Assembly: GCF_019891395.1 (NCBI RefSeq)
Contig: NZ_CP078143.1
Coordinates: 3,361,001 to 3,425,000 of the forward strand
DNA length: 64,000 nucleotides
Direction: 5' to 3'
Source of the DNA: Nitratireductor kimnyeongensis
GTDB taxonomy: Bacteria; Pseudomonadota; Alphaproteobacteria; Rhizobiales; Rhizobiaceae
Shown one piece after another: positions 57,247-64,000 of this stretch. The notes under the pieces are model-generated. The model ran no database searches and was not told the DNA's origin. It was given only the letters and a program-made list of their open reading frames with translations. The stretch's first letter is position 1. Each line of letters starts with the position of its first letter. The position numbers and the translations under genes are program-made.

Positions 57247-58332
57247 ATGGCTCAGAACTCATTGCGGCTTGTAGAGGATAATTCGGTGGACAAAACCAAG
57301 GCTCTGGATGCGGCGCTATCGCAGATCGAACGTGCCTTCGGCAAGGGATCGATCATGCGGCTCGGCGCCAATGATCAGGTGGTCGAAATCGAGACCATCT
57401 CCACCGGGTCGCTGGGCCTCGATATTGCCCTGGGTGTCGGCGGACTGCCGCGCGGTCGCATTATCGAGATCTACGGTCCGGAAAGCTCCGGTAAGACGAC
57501 TCTGGCGCTCCACACGGTTGCCGAGGCACAGAAGAAGGGCGGCATTTGCGGCTTCATCGATGCCGAACATGCGCTCGATCCTGTCTATGCCCGCAAGTTG
57601 GGTGTCGATCTGGAAAACCTTCTGATCTCACAGCCCGACACGGGTGAGCAGGCGCTTGAGATCTGCGACACGCTCGTGCGCTCCGGTGCGCTTGACGTGA
57701 TCGTGGTCGACTCGGTTGCTGCCCTGACGCCGCGCGCCGAGATCGAGGGCGAAATGGGCGATTCTCTGCCGGGCATGCAGGCCCGTCTGATGAGCCAAGC
57801 GCTGCGCAAGCTGACGGCCTCCATTTCCCGGTCGAAGACCATGGTGATCTTCATCAACCAGATCCGCATGAAGATTGGTGTCATGTTCGGCTCGCCGGAG
57901 ACGACGACGGGCGGCAATGCGCTGAAATTCTATTCTTCGGTGCGTCTCGACATTCGCCGCATCGGTTCTGTCAAGGATCGTGATGAGGTGGTGGGAAATC
58001 AAACCCGTATCAAGGTCGTTAAGAACAAGATGGCCCCGCCGTTCAAGCAGGTCGAGTTTGATATCATGTATGGCGAGGGCGTCTCCAAGACGGGCGAACT
58101 GATTGATCTCGGCGTGAAGGCCGGCATTGTCGAAAAGTCAGGCGCCTGGTTTTCCTATAATTCGCAGCGTTTGGGGCAGGGGCGTGAGAACGCCAAGCAG
58201 TTCCTGCATGACAATCCCGAGGCCGCGCAGGAGATCGAATTGGCCCTGCGCCAGAATGCAGGCCTGATTGCCGAGAAGTTCCTTGATGATACCGGACCGG
58301 GCGACCAGGATGGCGGAGACGCTGAGGAGTAG
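57247..58332 (+). CDS. recA: Recombinase RecA
   Basis: RecA forms filaments on single-stranded DNA, performs strand exchange and triggers LexA self-cleavage. The 361-residue product has Walker [10 protein letters not shown] near residue 77, [37 protein letters not shown], and L2-loop [28 protein letters not shown]. The start at 57247 follows AAGGGG and matches family starts; the frame is open to 57205. An SOS-type operator overlaps the promoter. Confidence 0.98.
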   Translation: MAQNSLRLVEDNSVDKTKALDAALSQIERAFGKGSIMRLGANDQVVEIETISTGSLGLDIALGVGGLPRGRIIEIYGPESSGKTTLALHTVAEAQKKGGICGFIDAEHALDPVYARKLGVDLENLLISQPDTGEQALEICDTLVRSGALDVIVVDSVAALTPRAEIEGEMGDSLPGMQARLMSQALRKLTASISRSKTMVIFINQIRMKIGVMFGSPETTTGGNALKFYSSVRLDIRRIGSVKDRDEVVGNQTRIKVVKNKMAPPFKQVEFDIMYGEGVSKTGELIDLGVKAGIVEKSGAWFSYNSQRLGQGRENAKQFLHDNPEAAQEIELALRQNAGLIAEKFLDDTGPGDQDGGDAEE

Positions 58333-58400
58333 AACCTCATTCTCGCTGGCTCTGGCAACACTGCAGGGCCAGCGTGCTTCAGTCCGATGACGTCACAGAA

Positions 58401-58428
58401 CACCGCCACCTTCTGGCGGTGTTTTTTT
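58401..58428 (+). terminator. Rho-independent terminator of recA
   Basis: CACCGCCA (58401-58408) and TGGCGGTG (58414-58421) pair around CCTTC, followed by seven Ts. Confidence 0.9.
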
Positions 58429-58559
58429 ATGTGTTCCCTTGGGGAGATGGTCCTGTCCTTTGCCGCGTCACGGGATTTCTGGACACGTCCGGGTGCTGGC
58501 GTTAAAAGGCGGGCTTCTGTTCCCCGCTTTTCAAGCGGGCTTCTCGCAAAGGCTGAATC

Positions 58560-61220
58560 ATGAGTGGCGTCAACGACATCCGGTCGACCTTTCTCGACTA
58601 TTTCAAGAAGAACGGACACGAGATCGTGGCTTCTGGCCCGCTTGTGCCGCGCAACGACCCGACCTTGATGTTCACCAATGCCGGTATGGTCCCGTTCAAG
58701 AACGTGTTCACCGGCCTTGAGACAAGGCCTTATGACCGGGCGGTGTCGGCACAGAAATGTGTGCGTGCCGGCGGCAAGCATAACGATCTGGACAATGTCG
58801 GCTACACGGCCCGCCACCATACTTTTTTCGAGATGATGGGCAATTTCTCTTTCGGCGACTATTTCAAGGATCGCGCGATCGAGCTTGCGTGGAATCTTGT
58901 GACGAAGGAGTTCGGCCTCGATCCGAAGCGACTTCTGGTCACGGTCTACCACACCGATGACGAGGCCGCTGCCTTTTGGAAGAAGATCGCCGGCTTGCCG
59001 GAAGACCGCATCATCCGTATCGCCACCAGTGACAATTTTTGGGCCATGGGTGACACCGGCCCCTGCGGCCCGTGCTCGGAAATCTTCTACGATCACGGCG
59101 ACCACATTCCCGGAGGCCCACCCGGAAGCCCCGACGAAGACGGCGACCGTTTCATCGAGATCTGGAATCTCGTCTTCATGCAGTTCGAACAGCTCACCCC
59201 GAATGAACGGGTGAACCTGCCGCGCCCCTCCATCGACACGGGCATGGGGCTGGAACGTGTCGCGGCTGTTCTTCAGGGCGTGCACGACAATTACGACATC
59301 GATCTTTTCCGTGCCTTGATCCATGCTTCCGAGGAGGCGACCGGTGTGCGTGCCGAGGGTGCGCAACACGCAAGCCATAAGGTCATTGCTGACCATTTGC
59401 GTGCGTCGAGCTTCCTGATTTCCGACGGCGTTCTGCCGTCCAATGAGGGGCGCGGTTACGTGTTGCGTCGCATCATGCGCCGCGCCATGCGCCACGCTCA
59501 GCTTCTAGGCGCGAAAGACCCGCTCATGTGGCGTCTCGTGCCCGCATTGGTGCGCGAAATGGGACGGGCCTATCCCGAGCTGGTGCGTGGCGAGGCGCTT
59601 ATCACCGAAACGCTCAAACTGGAGGAAACCCGATTCCGCAAAACCCTGGCGCGCGGCTTGACGCTTTTGTCCGATGCCACCAGCGACATGGGTGAGGGCG
59701 ATTTGCTCGACGGCGAAACCGCCTTCAAACTGTATGACACATACGGTTTTCCGCTCGATTTAACGCAGGACGCCCTGCGCCAGCGTGGCATCCATGTGGA
59801 TCTCACCGGCTTCAATGACGCGATGGAGCGTCAAAAGGCCGAGGCGCGGGCAAATTGGGCCGGTTCCGGCGAGGCCGCCACCGAGGCGGTCTGGTTCGCG
59901 GTCAAGGACAAGACCGGCGGCAGCGATTTTCTTGGCTATGAGACCGAGGAGGCGGAAGGTGTCGTCTCCGCCCTGGTGCGCGATGGCTCGATGGTCGATC
60001 ATGCAGACAATGGGGATGAAGTGGCCATCGTCACCAACCAGACCCCGTTCTATGGCGAGTCCGGCGGCCAGGTTGGCGATACCGGCGTGATCTCTGGCGA
60101 GGGCTTTTCCATTGCGGTGACCGACACCCAGAAAAAGGGCGATGGGCTTCTCGTTCATTTCGGACATGTTAAAAACGGCAGGGTCAAGACCGGCGATGTG
60201 GTCGCGCTCAATGTCGATCACGCCCGCCGTGCACGCATCCGTGCCAACCACTCTGCCACACATCTACTGCACGAGGCGTTGCGCGAAGTGCTGGGTACCC
60301 ATGTGGCTCAGAAGGGCTCTCTTGTCGCGCCCGAGCGGCTTCGCTTCGATTTCTCGCATCCGAAACCCATCACGGATGATGAGCTTGCCCGCATCGAGGA
60401 TATCGCCAATTCCATGGTTCTGCAGAATGCGCCGGTCGAAACCCATCTCATGGCGGTGGATGACGCGATTGAAGCCGGAGCCATGGCCCTCTTCGGCGAG
60501 AAATACGGGGATGAGGTACGTGTTGTTTCCATGGGGACCGCGGGCGAGGGAGACAAGGTTGGCAAGACCTATTCGCTCGAGCTTTGTGGTGGCACCCATG
60601 TGAAGGCAACGGGCGACATAGGCCTGATCCACGTCGTGTCTGAAAGTGCCGTCGCCTCCGGAGTGCGCCGCATCGAAGCGTTGACGGCCGAGGCCGCGCG
60701 GCATTACCTCAGCCAGCAAGAGCAGCAATTGAAATTTGCTGCTGCGGCGCTGAAGGTCGCGCCCGCCGATGTGCAGGCGCGATTGGAAAGTGTTCTGGAA
60801 GAACGCCGCAGGCTGGAACGCGAGCTTTCCGAGGCACGCCGCAAGCTCGCTCTTGGCGGCGGTGCAGGCACCTCCGACGACAGCAAGGAAACCGTCGCCG
60901 GAGTCGGCTTCATGGGCCGTGTTGTCGAGGGCATTTCGCCAAAAGATCTGAAGCCCCTTGCTGATGATGGCAAGGCCTCTCTCGGCTCAGGCGTCACCGT
61001 GTTCGTGGGTACCTCGGAAGAAGGAAAGGCCAGCGTCGTGGTTGGCGTGACCAAGGATCTGACGGAAAGGTTCAGCGCGGTCGATCTCGTCCGCGTTGCC
61101 TCGGCTGCGATCGGCGGCAAGGGCGGTGGAGGGCGACCGGACATGGCTCAGGCAGGCGGCCCGGATGGTTCCAGAGCCGCTGAGGCCATCGCCGCCGTCA
61201 AGGCTGCTATGGAAGGCTGA
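58560..61220 (+). CDS. alaS: Alanyl-tRNA synthetase
   Basis: AlaS charges tRNA-Ala and edits mischarged serine and glycine. The 886-residue product has class II motifs in [36 protein letters not shown] and [35 protein letters not shown], the editing-site zinc ligands NHSATHLLH and CGGTHV, and a C-terminal C-Ala region with a coiled-coil start ([18 protein letters not shown]). It follows recA with its own leader of about 200 bases. Confidence 0.97.
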   Translation: MSGVNDIRSTFLDYFKKNGHEIVASGPLVPRNDPTLMFTNAGMVPFKNVFTGLETRPYDRAVSAQKCVRAGGKHNDLDNVGYTARHHTFFEMMGNFSFGDYFKDRAIELAWNLVTKEFGLDPKRLLVTVYHTDDEAAAFWKKIAGLPEDRIIRIATSDNFWAMGDTGPCGPCSEIFYDHGDHIPGGPPGSPDEDGDRFIEIWNLVFMQFEQLTPNERVNLPRPSIDTGMGLERVAAVLQGVHDNYDIDLFRALIHASEEATGVRAEGAQHASHKVIADHLRASSFLISDGVLPSNEGRGYVLRRIMRRAMRHAQLLGAKDPLMWRLVPALVREMGRAYPELVRGEALITETLKLEETRFRKTLARGLTLLSDATSDMGEGDLLDGETAFKLYDTYGFPLDLTQDALRQRGIHVDLTGFNDAMERQKAEARANWAGSGEAATEAVWFAVKDKTGGSDFLGYETEEAEGVVSALVRDGSMVDHADNGDEVAIVTNQTPFYGESGGQVGDTGVISGEGFSIAVTDTQKKGDGLLVHFGHVKNGRVKTGDVVALNVDHARRARIRANHSATHLLHEALREVLGTHVAQKGSLVAPERLRFDFSHPKPITDDELARIEDIANSMVLQNAPVETHLMAVDDAIEAGAMALFGEKYGDEVRVVSMGTAGEGDKVGKTYSLELCGGTHVKATGDIGLIHVVSESAVASGVRRIEALTAEAARHYLSQQEQQLKFAAAALKVAPADVQARLESVLEERRRLERELSEARRKLALGGGAGTSDDSKETVAGVGFMGRVVEGISPKDLKPLADDGKASLGSGVTVFVGTSEEGKASVVVGVTKDLTERFSAVDLVRVASAAIGGKGGGGRPDMAQAGGPDGSRAAEAIAAVKAAMEG

Positions 61221-61251
61221 GCGCAACCCTCAGACCCGAGAATCGAATATG

Positions 61252-61278
61252 CGCGGGCTCATTGCGGCCCGCGTTTTT
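61252..61278 (+). terminator. Rho-independent terminator of alaS
   Basis: CGCGGGC (61252-61258) and GCCCGCG (61267-61273) are followed by TTTTT. Confidence 0.85.
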
Positions 61279-61290
61279 CTTGCCCAACGA

Positions 61291-61316
61291 AAAAGGCCGC
61301 GGTCGAAACCGCGGCC
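61291..61316 (-). terminator. Rho-independent terminator of icd
   Basis: GGCCGCGGT and ACCGCGGCC (61295-61316) form a 9-bp stem around a 4-base loop; on the minus strand it is followed by TTTTT (61294-61290). It lies about 35 bases after the icd stop. Confidence 0.85.
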
Positions 61317-61349
61317 TGGTCATTTCCAGCAGTGCGGAAGGTCCGAGGC

Positions 61350-62561
61350 TCAGCCCATGGCCTTCTGCAGGTTCTCGTCGATCTTGTCCAAAAAGCCGGT
61401 GGTGGAGAGCCAGGGCTGATCGGGGCCGATCAGCAGGGCCAGATCCTTGGTCATGTGGCCGGATTCCACCGTGTCGATGCAGACCTTTTCCAGCGTCTGG
61501 GCAAAGTTCGCCAACTCCTTGTTGTCGTCCAGCTTGGCGCGGTGGGCGAGGCCACGGGTCCAGGCGAAGATCGAGGCGATGGAGTTGGTCGAGGTTTCCT
61601 CGCCCTTCTGGTGCTGGCGGTAGTGGCGCGTCACCGTGCCATGCGCGGCTTCGGCTTCCACGGTCTTGCCGTCCGGCGTCATCAGCACCGAGGTCATCAG
61701 GCCGAGCGAGCCAAAGCCCTGTGCCACCGTGTCTGACTGCACGTCGCCGTCGTAGTTTTTGCAGGCCCAGACATAGCCACCCGACCATTTGAGCGCCGAG
61801 GCGACCATGTCGTCGATCAGGCGGTGCTCATAGGTGATCTTGGCTTCCTTGAACTTGTCTTCGAACTCGGTCTCGTAGATCTCCTGAAAGATGTCCTTGA
61901 AGCGCCCGTCATAGGCTTTCATGATCGTGTTCTTCGTGGAGAGGTAGCACGGTACCTTGCGCATCAGCGCATAGTTCATCGAGGCGCGGGCAAAGTCACG
62001 GATGGAATCGTCCAGATTGTACATGGCCATCGCCACGCCGGAGGAGGGGGCGTCGAACACTTCGTGCTCGATGGTCTCGCCGTCTTCGCCAACGAACTTG
62101 ATGGTCAGCTTGCCCTTGCCGGGGAATTTGAAATCGGTGGCGCGGTACTGGTCGCCAAAGGCGTGACGGCCAACGATGATCGGCTGCGTCCAGCCCGGAA
62201 CCAGGCGTGGAACGTTCTTCATGATGATCGGCTCGCGGAAGATCACACCGCCCAAAATGTTGCGGATCGTGCCGTTGGGCGAACGGTACATGCGCTTCAG
62301 GCCGAATTCCTCCACGCGCGCCTCATCCGGTGTGATGGTGGCGCATTTCACGCCGACGCCGTATTTCTTGATCGCTTCGGCCGCATCGACGGTGATCTGG
62401 TCGTCGGTCTCGTCACGGGCCTCGATGCCGAGATCATAATATTTCAGATCAATGTCGAGATAGGGGTGGATCAGCTTTTCCTTGATGAACTGCCAGATGA
62501 TCCGCGTCATCTCATCGCCGTCGAGCTCGACGACCGGATTGTCCACCTTGATCTTACCCAT
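61350..62561 (-). CDS. icd: NADP-dependent isocitrate dehydrogenase
   Basis: The citric-acid-cycle enzyme oxidises isocitrate to 2-oxoglutarate with NADP. The 403-residue product belongs to the eukaryote-like homodimeric class: [47 protein letters not shown] (isocitrate site), KYDG-type region [26 protein letters not shown] and [14 protein letters not shown] (NADP site). The ATG at 62561 matches family starts; the frame opens at 62615. Confidence 0.96.
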   Translation of the reverse strand: MGKIKVDNPVVELDGDEMTRIIWQFIKEKLIHPYLDIDLKYYDLGIEARDETDDQITVDAAEAIKKYGVGVKCATITPDEARVEEFGLKRMYRSPNGTIRNILGGVIFREPIIMKNVPRLVPGWTQPIIVGRHAFGDQYRATDFKFPGKGKLTIKFVGEDGETIEHEVFDAPSSGVAMAMYNLDDSIRDFARASMNYALMRKVPCYLSTKNTIMKAYDGRFKDIFQEIYETEFEDKFKEAKITYEHRLIDDMVASALKWSGGYVWACKNYDGDVQSDTVAQGFGSLGLMTSVLMTPDGKTVEAEAAHGTVTRHYRQHQKGEETSTNSIASIFAWTRGLAHRAKLDDNKELANFAQTLEKVCIDTVESGHMTKDLALLIGPDQPWLSTTGFLDKIDENLQKAMG

Positions 62562-62627
62562 GAAAAAGCTCCGCAATTGTGGTGTGAAACAACGCGGCGA
62601 AGAAGGGCCGCGCAAAGGTCGGCTGCC

Positions 62628-62656
62628 CTATAGCATCCCTTGCAGAAAGCGCAAAG
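62628..62656 (-). promoter_or_regulatory. Candidate promoter of icd
   Basis: On the minus strand CTTTGC (62656-62651) and CTATAG (62633-62628) are 17 bases apart and 67 bases upstream of the start. The -10 is near perfect, the -35 partial. Confidence 0.4.
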
Positions 62657-62786
62657 CGGGGAGCCATGATTTGCTGGGCGGTCGTGGGGCGAAAGGTCAG
62701 ACTTTGGTTCCAGAAGCGGTATCTGTGGGTGAATTCGGACTGGTTCTGGTGCAAATTCACTCAAAAGCTCCTGTTTGGAGTGTGTT

Positions 62787-64000
62787 GTGAGACCCGTCAC
62801 CGACGCCACACCTCTGATCGCCGCCAATGCGGTGGCTTTCGACACCGAGACCACCGGTCTTGATGTAAAGGAAGCGCGCATCCTGCAGCTTGGTGGCATG
62901 GCTTTGGTAGACGGTTTGCTTCGGCCAGACGATATGTTCGATACACTGGTCGATCCAGGCATTCCCGTCCCGCCGCGCTCCACGGCCATTCATGGCATTA
63001 CGGGTCAGATGCTGCGTACAGCACCCGGCTTTGCTGAAGCATGGCCGCGCTTTGAGATCTATCGCGGCGGCCGCCTTCTGGTCGGTTATGCGCTTGGCTT
63101 CGATCTGGCCGTGCTTGAGCGTGAAGCGCACAGGACCGGTCTGCTTTGGCAGGCGCCAAGAACGCTCTGCGTGCGCATGCTCGCCGGTCTTGTCAATCCA
63201 CACCTGCCCGATGCCTCCCTGGAGGCGATTGCTGCTTGGTTGGAGGTGGATACGTCCGGGCGCCACCGGGCAACCGCAGATGCGCGCATTGCAGGAGAAA
63301 TCTTCATCGCGCTGGCACCACATCTGGCAGAACGCGGCATACGCACGGTCGCCGAGGCCGAGCGCGCCTCAAGCCTGCGCTCACAGGCCCTGCGCCAGCA
63401 GGCGCAAGCCGGGTGGAGCGAGCCCTTCCTACGCCGCAGCGGTGCTGTCCGACATGCGCTAGAAGCCATGGATCCCTATGCTTTCCGCCATCGTGTGCGG
63501 GAAGCCGCATCGCCTGAGCCGGTCGTGGTGCGTGACGACATAGTGTTATTGGATGCCGCACGCCTCATGGCAGAGCGCCGCATCAGTTCGCTTCTCCTTG
63601 CAGCGGATGGACAAGCGGGCAGCCCTGTCTCCCACTATTCCATCGTTACCGAGCGGGATATCCTGCGGGCCGTTGCCGACAGAGGCAGTGCCACACTGGC
63701 CGAACCTGCGTCGGCCATCGCGTCAAAGCCGGTGATCGCGGTGGGAGACGACGCATTTTTCTATCAGGCGCTGGGCCTGATGAGCCGAAAGAGAATTCGG
63801 CATTTGGCGGTCTCGGATGGCAGTGGAAACCTGGCTGGCGTGCTCTCTTCCCGTGATTTTCTGAAGTTCCGGGCTGGGGCCGCTGTCGACCTCCAGGCGC
63901 GGATTGAAAACGCGCGAACACCCGCCGATCTTGCTGGTGCATGGTCGCGTGTCGCGGTCATCGCCTCAGCGCTTATCGATGAAGAGACCGACACGCGCAT
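62787..64000 (+). CDS. DnaQ-like exonuclease-CBS-DUF294 protein (3' truncated by window)
   Basis: At least 404 residues, continuing past the window end. The N-terminal part is a DEDD 3'-5' exonuclease: AFDTETTGLDVKEARILQLGG (Exo I), GYALGFDLAVLEREA (Exo II) and RHRATADARIAGE (Exo III). Two CBS repeats follow (about 250-375: LLDAARLMAERRISSLLLA and FFYQALGLMSRKRIRHLAV), and the remaining part looks like the start of a DUF294 nucleotidyltransferase-like region. I chose a GTG at 62787 because TTGGAG lies about 10 bases upstream. Substrate unknown; CBS domains suggest control by an adenine nucleotide. Confidence 0.8.
   Translation, partial: MRPVTDATPLIAANAVAFDTETTGLDVKEARILQLGGMALVDGLLRPDDMFDTLVDPGIPVPPRSTAIHGITGQMLRTAPGFAEAWPRFEIYRGGRLLVGYALGFDLAVLEREAHRTGLLWQAPRTLCVRMLAGLVNPHLPDASLEAIAAWLEVDTSGRHRATADARIAGEIFIALAPHLAERGIRTVAEAERASSLRSQALRQQAQAGWSEPFLRRSGAVRHALEAMDPYAFRHRVREAASPEPVVVRDDIVLLDAARLMAERRISSLLLAADGQAGSPVSHYSIVTERDILRAVADRGSATLAEPASAIASKPVIAVGDDAFFYQALGLMSRKRIRHLAVSDGSGNLAGVLSSRDFLKFRAGAAVDLQARIENARTPADLAGAWSRVAVIASALIDEETDTR

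Noticed and set aside
58155..59495. Antisense frame of 446 codons across recA and alaS
   Set aside because: Spans two certain genes and a terminator, low-complexity product.

Overview
The window is chromosomal DNA from a GC-rich alphaproteobacterium, most likely Hyphomicrobiales (Rhizobiales) near the Phyllobacteriaceae/Rhizobiaceae. The evidence is the lon-hupB pair, a complete 14-gene nuo operon whose NuoE carries a long C-terminal extension, the nuo-birA-rnj-mce-DUF1467-proS-lolC-lolD gene order, a short ProS of about 440 residues, DUF1467, orphan TadE/TadG proteins, GAAC-N7-GAAC LexA boxes and promoters close to CTTGAC-N17-CTATAT. No species can be named from sequence alone.

Layout. 1-4.4 kb: lon, hupB, a YjaB-like acetyltransferase, tRNA-Val and tRNA-Asp. 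4.4-10.5 kb: a MASE1-GGDEF diguanylate cyclase, small hypothetical genes, an isolated tadE/tadG pair and a YcaQ-family protein. 10.8-25.8 kb: nuoABCDEFGHIJKLMN (respiratory complex I). 25.8-33 kb, same strand: birA, rnj, mce, a DUF1467 gene, proS, lolC and lolD, with a candidate antisense-strand sRNA upstream of proS. 33.1-36.3 kb: a 28-residue membrane peptide under a perfect LexA box, then ggt and lipB on the minus strand and tRNA-Leu(GAG). 36.3-38.97 kb: an AT-richer, decayed island beside the tRNA, holding a frameshifted acyltransferase, a phage-type muramidase remnant and short tandem repeats. 39-46 kb: an EutA/maleate-isomerase-like gene, an alanine/sodium symporter and the proVWX osmoprotectant importer. 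46-55 kb: tspO, mgtE, an MFS transporter, a MerR regulator, two membrane enzymes, an aldo/keto reductase, a cytosolic diguanylate cyclase and an OmpA-like lipoprotein. 55-64 kb: psuK-psuG, recA, alaS, icd and the 5' part of an exonuclease-CBS-DUF294 gene cut by the window end.

How the genes work together. Most of the window is core metabolism and information processing: NADH oxidation, tRNA charging, lipoylation, lipoprotein export and recombination. Accessory content is concentrated between tRNA-Leu and 39 kb, and in scattered small ORFs. Two loci share LexA-type operators: recA (near-consensus) and the 28-residue peptide at 33161 (perfect). The peptide therefore looks like an SOS-induced membrane microprotein similar in size and control to the Caulobacter division inhibitor SidA. 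It is the most interesting candidate for an undescribed system here.

Limits: calls rest on reading the sequence and remembered family features. No database search, folding calculation or GC computation was run, and start codons were chosen from visible ribosome binding sites and family lengths.
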